The notes under the pieces: generated by a model
Told to the model about the DNA's origin: nothing
The model's database searches: none
What the model saw: the letters and a program-made list of their open reading frames with translations, nothing else
Source of the DNA: Theocolax elegans
Lineage: Eukaryota; Arthropoda; Insecta; Hymenoptera; Cerocephalidae
Assembly (NCBI GenBank): GCA_026168455.1
Contig: CM047430.1
Coordinates: 70,843,044-70,907,043, forward strand
Length of the DNA stretch: 64,000 nucleotides
Reading direction: 5' to 3'
Translations under genes and position numbers: made by a program
In this document: positions 51,001 through 63,554 of the stretch, one piece after another
How the letters are laid out: each line of letters starts with the position of its first letter
Numbering within the stretch: position 1 is the stretch's first letter

Positions 51001-54000
51001 AAGATTTTTTTTTCTATAAAATTAAATGGACGGTATACTTATAAGGATTTAAAAAAAGTTTGTATCAATATTTTGAAAATATCGAAAGCAATATTATTTT
51101 TTCAAGCGTAAATTCCTTTTTGAAAAAATGTTACTTGAAACCTAAGCTCAATATCATTCTAGTTAATTCACTTGAGTTATAAATTAAATTAAAATGGTAA
51201 TTGAAGTGAGAATTGTAATCGTGACGGTTTTGAATAGTCTTGATTTTATGCAAATTTAATATTCAAACTAATGCAAGTTCTATAAGATCTTAGTGCACCT
51301 GACTTATTCAGTATTAAAGATTATGATACTTTGATCATAAAAGGAAAGAGCCTCGTACGATACGATAAATGAAAACATCACGTTTACTTTGTATATGCAT
51401 ATTCGTTTAGAATAATAGTCTCACAAGGAAATAACCGATTATTAAAATTAACGTTATCGTATGTAATTATTATCGATCGCGATAATTCACGTTATACTGC
51501 ATGATTCTCACTATAACTTCATTATAATTATAATCCTACCTAATATTGCAGATGCGATTAACATCAATCAGTCAAATTAATCTTTTCCTTAAATCTGGAT
51601 ATTAATAGATCCTTATTGAATTTCTAACGTACTTTACTATCTGCCTATAAAATGAATTTTAAAATCGAATTTTTTAAATTCCTTTATAAGAGTATCTATA
51701 TAGGGTAAAAAAATCTTAAAAAAAATTTCGTATGGTATGAGTTTAGATTCTTACAAAATGACATAGTCATGCTTTTTACATTTGCTTTTTACATCTTCGA
51801 TCCTTATACTCTTTTTCGTAAAGCGTCAGCGCAGGTATAAGATTGCGTTAAAGCTGCATAATGTACAGATATAAAATAAATCGACTATTAATTTACTCAA
51901 AATTTGTTCAATACCAAATCCTGGAATAAAATTCAAAAACAATAATTTATTACAAATAATTATTTTGTTATACAATGCTTTACATTATCTTTTACAAAAT
52001 AATAATTTTTTTGGCAATAAAGTGAAACATAGAAATAAAGTGTAAGAAGAGATTGTTATTATAACTTTAAAACATGTTTTCAATTCACGTAAAAGGAACA
52101 GAATTATAAATAATATTTAGAAATTTAACTTAAATTTTAATTTAATCTTTTTTATTTTTGTAATAATTTTGCAATTAAATTATTTTACTCTAATTATCTA
52201 AAAAGTCTACTTTATTAACCTCTACGAGTGGAGTAAAATTGCTTTTTATTCCTTGGATTTTTTATTCCCAGTACTCATTTTATTTATTGAAGACCCGTTG
52301 TATTCATTGTACACTTATTTTTTCGTTTTGAACACTTAGTTTAGTTTTTTTTAACAAACACAAAATTAAAATTTATTATATTACATTAAGTATATCAAAA
52401 AATTTACAATATTTGAAACATTTTAAGTGACATTTTAAGTTATCAGGATGAAAAATATTATATGCTCTCTGGGAGTAAATTCCCTTGGACGAATTACCGG
52501 GAATAAAAGCCTATTTTATGCCCTAAGAGCATGTAATATTTTTCATATAATTTTTAATAAATATTTATAACTATTATTGCAATATTTTTAATTCTGTTCC
52601 ATTTACGCAGATTAGAATTATGCGTTGTTACTATTAAAATTTCAAACTATTCGATAAAATGATTTCCGAGCGATATCCCGCGATAAATGCATTATGTTCA
52701 AAAATTATGAACTGTACGAAGTATCAGAATCGATTAAAGCGATAATTGTGTTGAAATAAATATTTTAAAAGTATTGGATACAAGTAATACAGTTATTTAA
52801 AAATACAGTTTGTTTAAAAAATATACGTAGCATAATATATTATATTAATTGTTTATAATAAATTTTGTTTAACTTGTTTACTCAAAGTGAATCCCCTCAA
52901 GAAATAACTGTAACGCTGTACACGTTTCGCTTTTACACAGGTACAAATCTTTCAGGGATCGACAATTTTGCGTAACACGTTTCGGACAATTTGGGGTAAG
53001 CGCTATATAAAGTGAAGTTAGAAAACTACCTGTAATATCAGGTTAATCTGTTTTAAAAGATACTTAGCGCAGTTTATACATAATATACTGTACACACATA
53101 AATATATTACAGTAATATATCCACACATACGAAAATCTATCAAAGTTATCTAATGCTAATTTATCCGTAGATACGAAATTGGAGGATATAAATGTTAGTT
53201 TTAGCTTAGCTACGAATAAATTTGAACATTAAGAAATTCCATTGAACGGTCATGATATCAGTTTAGTGAAAGGTTAAATGGACGCTCGAGGTGTGAGGGT
53301 AGGGTGTTCCTATATGGGCTAAATCAACTGTCTGTATAACGTTGGTGATCCTATAACGGGTAAAGAGAAAGATATCCCAGTTGATTTATGCGTCTAGGAG
53401 AGCGCGCGAGGATAGTCTTGAGTGTACTTACCCCGAAAACGAGATAGCTCGGTGCGCACGCTAGAGCCGATGCTAGGAGGCTGCTCAGTAAAGCTACGCG
53501 GCATCTTGCAGGTGTGCACCATCGGAGACTTCGTTGAATAAAACTGTCGTAATAATAATACACTTGTTAATATTTTATTTATTCGCTTTATTTTACACGA
53601 CATATTTCCATTTTCTTCCTGTCTAACCGTTGCATTTATATAAAAATACAACTATATTTCTTTGGTTTTTATAATACTTTTTATTCTTTATTATCCGTAC
53701 TTCTCCTTTCATAATTAATTATTTTTTTCTTTGGAAATCGTTAAACAATAAAACAATGTTTAATACAAATTTTGTAGGAAAAAAATTGTTTTTTGTTTCT
53801 TATTATTTTTAGTTGATGCACTTGTATATATATTTTTTTTTGCTAATAAACCAAAAAATTTATATAGGTTTTTGGGTTGTTGGTTTTATGTAATCAATCA
53901 TTTATTGAGATAATATATAATCTTTACTGGAGAGTTGTCAAATAAAAATGTCAGCACGGTAAGTAAATCTGGGATAACATTTATTGAGCTGTCACGATAA

Positions 54001-56299
54001 TTTTTTAATTGCTCCAGATATATATACTGTGTTTTCACGGTAAGTTTTATTAGAAAATTCTCTGCGTGTAGGTGTCACATTTATTAATTCATTTTATGTT
54101 ATTTTTTGAACGATTTGTCAAGAAGAGGGTTCACAAAAAGAATTTTTTATAATTATCGTTGTAAATCCTCTTCTAGCTTTTTTATTCAAGTGACTGGCTT
54201 ATGTTTGGGAAATGTGTAGGTTTAAAGTAAAACGCAGAATTTTTTTGTCTTTGGGCGTGATCAACTCCGTGAAAAGAAATTGTGTAGACGTATACACAAA
54301 AAAATAATCCTTAAAAGGTTACCTTTCAAACTCAAATAGTTTAGTTTGTTAAAGAAATAAATTTGTATCCTTTTTCTAGGGGAAAGCAAAGCAGTTATAA
54401 AAAACTTTTTTTTTTAGACAGTAACTAGCCATTTGACTAAAAGTTGTATAATAAGTTCGTATAAATGAATGGACAGAAATGGTTTCAATTAACCTCAAAA
54501 GGTATGCTTAGTATCTACTATAGTTCCTTTTATAATATAAGGATCAAAAGCAAATTTCTTTAAACTTTAAATTATTTCGAAATAAAAACGAACGTTTACG
54601 ATTCTATTTTTACTACAAAGAAAACCTTTTAATTTTTGGATAGTGAAAATGTATGCGTTTGTAAACTATCAAAAGGAAATTATATCGCAGTATTAACAAT
54701 TTAAAAGGTCGATTTTAAAGCCCGTTCATATAGATAATAATCGAGGTTATATCGATAAATAGTCGAGGTTATACACATTCAACATTACGAAACCATAAGG
54801 TTTATTGACAGTACGTGGAAAGACGAGAAAATCGGGTGGATTTGTTTTCGGGTGATTCCCCATAGTACTAATAACCGTTAACTAAATTTACTTATGCCAG
54901 AGGCAAGTTCCCGTGGTTTACAATGTTTGTTAACCTACACATTAAACTTAAGACATCGGGTTCAACTTCCGCCCTACTGCTTCCCTTAGATTAACTTGGT
55001 CCAAATTTATCGAGAACTGCGCAACGAATAATGAACGGACGCTTACATTTTAAAATGACCCCATAAAAAATTTTCTTTTTTTTTACGTGTTAATAAATAT
55101 ATCTATATGTGCTTGAACGTTTTTAATTTTTTTTTTTAATTAACATTTGACACGATTTCGCTCTGAATTTACGCGATGGATATACATCTGCATTATAAAT
55201 TAAACCTTTTGAATCATATAAAAGTGCATTTACCTAAGACGATGTTGTGCAGATGTAATTTTCTTCACTTTTTGGTATACATGTAAAATTTAGCGTGTTT
55301 CGGCAACTTTATGTATTATGCACAATTATCACAAGTTTTGGGAGGCACTTGTAAGCGGCTTTACTCAGTGAACGTATATATATTTTTTACATTTGCAGAG
55401 TAAAATGTAAATGGATGACAAAACGCAATTTAGTTTCTCGAGTTAAAATCCAAAGTAACTCTAGTAAGTTGATCTCATTTATTATACGTATTTTTGTTCG
55501 TAATTCACGTGCGCGTATCATTTTAATTATTATGTAAATGTAATATTTTTTTACGTAAATATTAAACATTAAACCAGCAACAGAGAGCGCGCATTAAATA
55601 AAAGTACGCGCTCGTTCAAATATTGTTATAGAATTACGAGTCAGGAAAGACTACGATAATTATTGAACAAGACGTAAATATTTATCGAAAAATTAAAATG
55701 CGCTTGCAACGTTAAACGATGAATTTTTTGTAAGGAAAGATGTTTTTGATAACGTAATTTTGGTAAACGCTATAATGAAATTGAACGCACCTGACAGCGA
55801 TGTACCTCCAGACAGCCAAAGTGAGAGTGAGCGCGATGCTAATTGTATGAAGCAACTGACTGAAGTGCATATGAAACAGTACGAAGACCGCCCAACCGTA
55901 CGGGAATACCCTCCTCTCGGGTAAAACGATGTACTCGTAAACCGCAAACGGTACATACTCCAACATGACCAAAACGTCAGCAGCTGCGAGACCCGTTAAA
56001 ATCCAATTGATCGGTGCTTTCCTCAATTCTTTTCGTGTAAGCACTGCGACGTTTACGAGATTCGCTAAAGTACCAAATCCACATACTAAGAGGGCCACGT
56101 ACCCGTGGTACGTCCGGTAACCAGCGGCAAATCGTCTCACGAATCCTCCGCAATGACAAGGACCGCATGAGTATCCTGTACCAGGATTTTCGTTTCCGAA
56201 ATTATTTATGTAATCGAGATCTTCTTCGGTGATGTTTAAACGGCGCAACAACTCCGTGTAATTTGCTAACCGGTGCTGTTGATCCGGGGGTTCTTGCAT
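45068..56299 (-). CDS. Rhodopsin-like neuropeptide GPCR of the myosuppressin / sex-peptide-receptor group
   Basis: Exons on the minus strand are 56299-55791, 53543-53432, 49480-49278, 48322-47997 and 45126-45068. All splice phases match and the total is 402 aa. N-glycosylation sites are N13-Y-T and N22-I-T. TM1 is about 66-88 (CGFGTLANLVNVAVL), TM2 98-120 (LTGLAAADVLVMLEYVPF), TM3 134-162 followed by W164-R-Y in place of DRY, TM4 183-206, TM5 244-268, TM6 306-328 (LLLFLITEIPQG) and TM7 346-365 with NFILY in place of NPxxY. WRY and NFILY are typical of insect myosuppressin, sex-peptide and related FMRFamide-type receptors. The closest match by memory is the orphan branch, not sex-peptide receptor itself. 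The TM3 cysteine is Ala137 and extracellular loop 2 (about 212-243) has no Cys. The last exon is short (18 residues, ending EFTV) and is the least certain, though a poly(A) signal follows it. Confidence 0.9.
47028..47144 (-). other. Exon-like frame inside the last GPCR intron
   Basis: After an AG at 47146-47145 there is a 38-codon open frame ending at TAA 47030-47028, with balanced composition (IVYSATCKEDIEQALCRL, then TLTKFLRD). It lies between GPCR exons 4 and 5. Read in the phase required by the GPCR donor at 47996, the same acceptor gives a different 19-residue tail ending at a stop, so it could be an alternative last exon. The function is unknown. Confidence 0.25.
47651..47803. mobile_element. 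Small AT-rich MITE-like inverted repeat
   Basis: CACACTCAGAAAAATGGTGT on the left and ...ATACCATATCTCACAGTGT on the right are diverged inverted repeats of about 30 bp around a TTAATTAA-rich centre. It lies in the last GPCR intron. Confidence 0.5.
49481..53431 (-). other. GPCR intron between TM4 and TM5 exons
   Basis: About 3.95 kb of very AT-rich sequence. Apart from the 99-base hairpin at 52448-52546, no structure or coding frame was recognised. Confidence 0.5.
52448..52546. repeat. 99-base hairpin (fold-back MITE or miRNA-precursor-like)
   Basis: ATGAAAAATATTATATGCTCT at the left pairs with AGAGCATGTAATATTTTTCAT at the right with one mismatch. Pairing continues more loosely towards a loop of about 25 bases. 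The length and stem resemble a pre-miRNA, but the perfect ends also fit a tiny fold-back transposon. Confidence 0.55.
53544..55790 (-). other. First GPCR coding intron, no gene seen
   Basis: This is AT-rich intron sequence with several (T)n tracts. Short motifs such as CTCTGCGTGTAG (about 54060-54071) resemble the ACACGGAGA-type ends seen near other small elements, but no full element could be bounded. Confidence 0.4.
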
Positions 56300-56329
56300 C
56301 TTTTATCTCTTTTATCGTTTCGTCTTCGC

Positions 56330-56350
56330 TCACCGGACGTCCCGAGCCAT
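56330..56350 (-). other. Short upstream ORF in the GPCR leader
   Basis: An acceptor TTTTACAG ends at 56351, and the exon then begins directly with ATG (56350), giving a six-codon frame (MARDVR) that stops at TGA 56332-56330, 30 bases before the main ATG at 56299. If this exon is the first coding exon, the small frame could reduce translation of the receptor. Confidence 0.45.
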
Positions 56351-58208
56351 CTGTAAAACAATTGTTTTTTTTTATTTTATTTTACTATATTTTATTATAC
56401 ATGAAACACGTTCGGTCTCACCCAATCAAATCGTTTGATATCGTATGCGTCACTGAATAAAATTAATAAATTCATCTCAAAAATAAAAGAAAATATTCTT
56501 ATTATCTCGGGATATTATCCAATATTGTCTCAGAAGGATAATACCAGTGTAGCTAGCAGTTTCGGTCGGGACTGTGAAATGCGTTTCCCTATGCAAAAAA
56601 TATTAAAGAAACTGCAGGACCAACATAATAGAATATTATTAAAAATAATATTATATTCTCAATATATATATATGTTTTAACCTTATTATTAGATTAAATA
56701 AAATCTATGAATTTCCAAAGGATAACCTTTTAATTAAATGCTTATTTATATTTTATGTTAAAAATAAATACAAATAATATAAATGTGAATAATTTTAACC
56801 TAGTTAATATATACTCTACGTATTATCACAGAGATCTAAAAGACATGCATATTAAAATGAAAGGATTAATAGAAATAAAAATTTGCTAGGCTACTATATG
56901 TGTATTAAAAAATTATTAAACTTTAACTGCAATTTTTATACATAACTGATATTAAAATTTTCAATGTATCTCTTATCAACTGAAATACCTATGCTCTAGT
57001 AATAAAACTATATAAAAAATAAATTAAAAATTATATTCAAAGTCGTTAGAATCAGTTTTTTTAAATATTATTGGAATTTAAATAATTCAAAATCGTTTGA
57101 AGTCGTCACTTGTAAAATATATTATATTATATATAATAATTGATATATACTAATTATTGATAAAATATGTATTATATTTGTAAATTATAGTTCTTTATTT
57201 TTTCCATATCAAATTACTTACTTTTAAATTGAATACGCGTAAGTAAATACATAAAATTATTTTATGTTTAACGTTTTTGTAAAAATGATTAGAAAGTATT
57301 ATTCTTAACTTAAATTAATATTTTAAAAAATACATTTAGATTTTACTGAATCAGAACGGGTTTAAAATACGCAATGACGTACGCAGTAATCAAGTCCTTT
57401 GTAACGGCAGTGTTAAGCAATTAAGTTGTAAAATATTAATATTTATATTGTAATCCACTCTATATATATATATATATTTATTATACTTTATCGCTGACCA
57501 AGGTGTATAAGTTTACATAACCGTTTGTTTATACGATTTAGTTTAACGTGTCAACAATTTTGCGCGCACAACATTGTATAAGGAGAATTATTGCACCCTG
57601 ATGAAATTCATGAATATTTTGATTAAGATGTGTAACGCTACATTGGCTTATGTTTGGAATTTTGAACAATCTCGTGATGTATAATGATACCAGTGTATAT
57701 AAATAAATTCTTGAAATATATTACATTACTTGGTATCGTCTGTTTAATTTGCCTTTCAAATATGAAGTTAAAATTATCAAATAAATAACCATTTTATTTT
57801 TATTTTTCCTTAATGAGCGAATTAAATTGATGCATTCAACTAAAATGTGCAATGAGTTACCTAGTTTGATATCTAAGTCTAATAGATGGAGCAGTAATTG
57901 TATTGATTCATTAAGTATTAATACATGTATATATAAATTTCGCGATCTATTTGAGTCATTTCAATGAAGAGCAGAGATGAAAATGGTTTCACAAATTGCA
58001 TTTTTACATTTAGAATGAGAAAAATGATATACTTAATACATTATATTTGATTACGAATATTAAAATACATGCATTAATTTTTGTTATAAATTGTATTAAA
58101 AATTACTATACACATGTAAATATTTGCTATAATATATATTAAAATCACAGTATAGACCCTTATACTTGCTATAAAATATAGTAATCTTTAATATACCAAT
58201 ATTTCTCG
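56351..58208. other. Upstream region of the GPCR, no gene seen
   Basis: AT-rich sequence that may hold the GPCR promoter and non-coding first exon(s). A (TA)n tract lies at about 57461-57478. No coding frame with recognisable content was found. Confidence 0.4.
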
Positions 58209-58743
58209 CAAGGAGGGGTTCCACCCTCCGGGTCACGAATTTCGTTGCAACTTCGGGAACTGTTTTCTGGTTCACAAATATGAAAGAATTCATATGAAAT
58301 TCTGTTTTATAGGCTGCTTGACGAAAGTTTCACGTAGTTAATAAAAAATTGTGAAAACAATATGCTTCACTTAAATCACAATTAGAGGTATAGACTCTCA
58401 AACTTAAGTCTAGCAGAAAACTGAGATCAAGTAGATACGAATTGAAATAAAAGAAGTTCGAATATTTGAGTTTGGTGAAAAGTTACGGAAGAAATAAGAA
58501 TTAGACGAAATTTTTGCCTCCATAAATTTTAATACTAGATTTTTGCTTTGTCAAATTCTTATTTATAACTATATTTTTAACATAATTCTTATTTATATAA
58601 TACAAAATTTTAACGAAAATCTTCTTCTTATTAATTAAAGTGTATCAACGATATGCGTTTGGCGTCCGGCGTCCAGAGCCACAGCGAAACAGAACTCAAA
58701 TCCTAAAACATATGTTAACAGTAGTAGTTGTGGAAAATATTAA

Positions 58744-59834
58744 AAAAACTACTTTTATACAATTTATAATATAAAATATGAAATAGATAATAATATAATA
58801 AATATTTCTGAACAATATATTAGTTGTAATAATTTAATAGATGAAAATTTGGAAGATAAATTAAGTGAAAATGATTTATATAGTTTAAAAGTCAAAATTA
58901 TTTTATCACCTACAAATGCTGATGTTCTACATTAAGTAGAATTCGCCGTAAACAGCGAAGAGACTTCTACTTTCGGTAACAAAAGTAATTTGTACTTGGC
59001 TACAAAGCAGTTTCTGCTTGGGTCTCCGGTATATTCGCATTTTGCTTCCGACTAAGACAAAACCTCACTTTTTAACCGTACGTTTTTCGTATATATTATT
59101 GACTATACACTTGGAAAAGTTAATTTCAATAATTAAACATATAATAATTGCCTTTACTTTCAACTATCTTAAAATGTTTACCTGCTTTTTCTTTTCTGAC
59201 AATTTTAAAATACATATATATTCGAGGTCTATTTATTTCTTAATGCCAAGTATGTATTGCTTGATAGGAAAAGACAGAAACTGCTTGCCTTCTAAAGAAA
59301 TGACAACTTTGTCTAATTTACTGAAGTCACCACGGTAGATATTGCTTGGCTCTCGAGCAAATTCTGCTTAATTTTTTTTCAGTGTAGCTCTTAATAATAA
59401 ATTATTAATAGAATAGTTCGTGAAAATAAAGTATATTTCATAGTAATTCTAAGGAATTTGAATTTAGATAGAGGATTATGTAACAGTACTCGAGTAATTA
59501 TTATAGAATAAAAACATTGCACTATAAATTGTCAAATTATTACTCGAAAAAGAATTCTAGACAAAGTACCATAATTCCAAGAATAGATTTATTCTATATA
59601 TATTCTCAAAAGATGAAATACCCATTGATATAATACGACTACAATTTCATATAAGGCTAAGTTTTTTGGCCAAGGTTTTTTGCTATGACAATAAACAAAT
59701 CACAAGTAGAATCATTTGAGAAAGTAGGCCTTCTTTTACCCAGACCAGTATTGAGTCATGATCAATTATTCGTCGTATTATCGACAGTTACAGATGAAAA
59801 AAATTTAATAGTAAAATTTTCAAATCATCAGTGA
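58744..59834 (+). pseudogene. Helitron rolling-circle element helicase, C-terminal part, decayed
   Basis: Pif1-type helicase motifs of Helitron RepHel proteins are visible in two blocks. Block 1 (58744-58935) ends with IILSPTNADVLH. Block 2 (about 59440-59834) contains ILRNLNLDRGLCNSTRVIII, then VPIIPRID, FAMTINKSQ and FEKVGLLLPRPVLSHDQL followed by VVLSTVTDEKNL. These correspond in order to the C-terminal helicase motifs. Block 2 has several in-frame stops and the glycine expected after KSQ is Val, so it is inactive. The blocks are separated by an inserted MITE (58936-59367). No N-terminal Rep domain (HUH motif) is present, nor a recognisable Helitron 3' hairpin. Confidence 0.85.
58936..59367. 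mobile_element. TTAA-flanked MITE inserted into the Helitron helicase
   Basis: TTAA lies on both sides (58932-58935 and 59368-59371). The ends are inverted: GTAGAATTCGCCG on the left and, from the other strand on the right, GCAGAATTTGCTCG. Internal repeats around CAAGCAGTTTCTG and its relatives also recur in inverted order. The insertion breaks the helicase frame right after the SPTN motif block, so it arrived later. TTAA duplication suggests piggyBac-type mobilisation (inference). Confidence 0.7.
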
Positions 59835-60690
59835 TTTTAACAAATACAGGGAGGAATATAGTTAATAATAAAAAAATAGAGATAATTGATAATGTAATAA
59901 CATGTACACCAAATATAGTTTTTAATGAAGTCTTCAACAATAATTGAAAACTAAATTATAATAAAATCTGTATTTTAATTTTGTCGAGCATCAAAAACCA
60001 CGCATAAAATAATATTCTTTTGTTTAAAGAAATTAATTAAATTATATTTATTTAAATATAAACTTCGTATCATAGCAATTTTCTGCATTAAGCATATACT
60101 CACAGCGATAATCTCGAAATATTGTATTTGAACTAATTGGATAAACCTATATCGAAGTATACTGAATTTTATCGAATTATATTACTGCACATCGACTTAT
60201 TATTAGAAACTTGAAAATATCGAAATATATCGAAATGTATTGAATACATCGAAGTTTTTTTAGATATATTCAAATACATCAAACATATGAAAATATATCA
60301 AAATATATTAACTTAATATATTAATTATTCATATAATATTATTTATATCTACTTATTATAAATCAAAATAATTCGACCGAGGGAGCGTCAACGACTGAAG
60401 ATCTTCGGCAGTCTAATATTAAAATGTTATAGACATTTTAGGCAACGCGTAATTTTTATTTCTTCCCTAACTTTAGACCAGATTGAGATATCCGAGTTAT
60501 TTAATCGTTTCCAAGTTTTCAGTGATTAAACTGAAGCATATTTTTTCACAATTTTTTAACTGTGTATAGCTTTCATCAAACAACCTATAACATTGATTTT
60601 CATGTGAATTCTTTCATATTTGTGTATCAGAAATCAGTTCCCAAAGTTGCAACGAAATCCGTAATCCGGATGGTGGAACCCGCCCTTGTC

Positions 60691-63496
60691 AGTGAAAAGT
60701 AAAATTTTGTACATAGAATGTTTAAAATACAATACGATACATATCTATTGTTATAGTATACAGTATATAATTCCGCGCGTAAACATTTTTTTTCACGAGT
60801 ATACTAAAAATAAAATTCAATCAAGGAAAATTTATTGTAAAAGCTATTTCACACCTACTCAAAGAAAATTTCCTAACGAAAACGTCGGGGATCTCATAAA
60901 TTTACAAGTGAAGTATAATTATTGTAGAAAATATTCAGATTCGAAGCTCGTTACTCCATCAAGTGAACGGCTGTCGCTCCCTAGAATTGTTTTATCGGCG
61001 ATATATATACTTCAAGCGCGTTATTATTATACCGGTTACGTTTACTCGCCTACTCGTTCGAAACTTTGCTAATTAATAAAACTTGTACTGCACCTACTAC
61101 ATTATATCTATATATATCTATATCTATATATATCTATATATATGTATACGCGTGGATACATGTACACGTATATGAATTCGATATTTTATTTTTCATTATT
61201 TCAATGCGTTCGAAGATATATTTTGGGTTTTAAAGAACGTCGCAATAACCTGTAATGTATATAGTACGAAATTTTGTCGACTGAGGCAGGTAAGCTATCA
61301 GGGAAAAAGCCTATTTACAATTGCAAATTAAGAGAGGTCACACTAAATTGCTTACGCTCGATATAATTTGCAAGCTCCCTTTCCAATTTTACCTTTGGTA
61401 CACAATTAAATTTCAATTAAGAATGTAGTTTGTATCGAAAAATGTCGATTTTTATTTTTAACTGAACGAAAAGAATTATATTATAATTAATAATTAAGTA
61501 TTATGATTGATATGCGTAGTAATAATAACTACTTTTTATTCTGTTTAACAAATTTTTCTTTGATATATACGTTTCCTTCGTGAACGTAAAATACAAAATT
61601 ATCTTATTTAAGAACCTACATCAAATTATATATTTTATTGTGTATGAAAAATAAAATACAAATAATATAAATTCTTCGTTTAGCATATTTTTATTCTTTT
61701 AACCAAGATAAACTTTTTTTTCCATTTTACATGCGCTTTTTATACATATTACAATGGTTTTTAATAAACTTTTCACCGGATACCGCACGCTATATCGACT
61801 ATAACATGGTTCAACTTACAATACTTCCAGTGCTATAAGCCATAAGAGTTTTACATTACTGAAATTTGCACAAAGCCGGATTATGCTTATAAGAATACCG
61901 TATGCCAATAACTGAGTCAATAATTTTTTACTTACTTTAATATTACTATATTTTAATATACTGACTCAAATTTTCGTTGATTAATTTAAAAACATTTTTA
62001 CAACTAGCGTAACATTGTTATTTATCGCATTGTCATAAATTTTTTCTTCAATTTTGTTAAAACATTCTTACTGGCTTATCCAGTTTTAGAAATTTTAGGA
62101 CATGGAAATGAATCGCTGCAGATTTCAGGATGATTTACTACGAACAAACACGTATCACGGAATCACAGCCAAATCGTTGACCCATAGACATGACGTACTC
62201 CTTGACAGTATTAATATTTATAGCTTTTTTTTATATCAAAAGTTTTCTGGCGACGAACCAAGATGCACGTCAATCCAAATTGTATACACCGTATCTCAAA
62301 TAGTACGAAATTAATATCGAAAAATGTAGTAAATTATATGGATAACAATTAAAATAAACAATATATTTAAAACATAATCTGACGGCTTAACGTTATATTT
62401 TAAACTGTGTTTCTTGTAATTATTGTTCCGGGATGCTGTTAGTAACTTTGAAGTATCCTATCTCACGATAGACTTTTAAAGGATTAAAATCTACCGGGAA
62501 ATAATGAATTATGCCGTAGGGCCAATTAATAAAATGAGACTCCGTCACATTGTGACTCGGAGCTTAGTAAAATAACGTGGGTGCGCGTATGCGTGTACAT
62601 ACATTAGACGAATTTATACATACTTGGAGGATGAACTAGAATTTAATTAGAGCGAAACTGAATCTCTCGAGAAGTCCAAAAGCCTTGAAATTCCACCTAT
62701 AGGACTTGAGGCTTTGATTCTCAATCGCAAATATGCAGTGAATTTCGATATATATATTCATCGTTTCAATAGCTGGCGATCAAAGCTTTGTTATTTCCAT
62801 TTTACCTATATAATAGGTGAATTTTTTAACGCTCTATACATATATTCTACGTACGTGCAAAAAATTTTTGTGCACAATTTATTGTTAGTCGCTTTTAAGC
62901 CTCTAAAGCATCAACATCATAAGGATATATATCCGGAAGCTGTAGTACTAAATTATGTATTCAAAAATATATAATGCAAAATAAGCAGCTTATGTGCTTT
63001 TTTTAAAAATAATTAAATAATAATATACAGTCACTTTTCATTACAGCGATACAAATTTTTGGGTTTTACGTCTCCTTAATCCGTATTTTCTGCAGCACGC
63101 AATGTGCATACTGTAAAACGATTCAGTAGTATGAACAACGTTATGGTCAGACACGTTATTTGCACTATTACGGAAACAATTAATTTTACTTAAACGATAA
63201 TAATTTGCGAATATATGATTTGGTTATACATTATCCGGGTAATGAGAAATTTTGATAAATGGTGTCATACCTCACTGTAGTCACACTATCGTATAGGCAT
63301 CATTTTTTATCCTCGTATTGTATATGCACAGTAGCGTACGTCAAGGTTTATCATAAGAATGATACTTGAATACCGAAATATATACTATAAGATGTTCTTT
63401 TTCAAAAGAAAGGAAGGGAAAATATGAATATACGATATTATTATCCAGATTCTGCGCGTTTCATGGTCTTATATTTTGTATATATATATGTGTGTT

Positions 63497-63554
<58 letters not shown>

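Larger units (their letters stand above)
58209..60690. mobile_element. Composite element bounded by about 300-bp inverted repeats
   Basis: The left end, starting near AGGAGGGGTTCCACC, and the right end, ending GGTGGAACCCGCCCTTGTC, are inverted copies. Similarity extends inward for roughly 300 bp: left to about 58552, right from about 60405. Shared segments include TTTCGTTGCAACTT and ACAAATATGAAAGAATTCA. Between the arms are a decayed Helitron helicase, a TTAA-flanked MITE nested inside it, and an AT-rich tract with repeated ATCGAAATAT-like units (about 60150-60310). Helitrons do not normally have such long inverted repeats, so this looks like a composite of several insertions. Confidence 0.75.

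Noticed and set aside
45068..56299. Naming the GPCR as sex-peptide receptor or myosuppressin receptor
   Set aside because: WRY and NFILY place it in the wider group, but loop cysteines and N-terminus do not fit either receptor well enough from memory.
60686..61072. 128-codon plus-strand frame next to the composite element
   Set aside because: Tyr/Ile/Lys-rich composition from AT-rich DNA, no motif; the start lies inside the right inverted arm.
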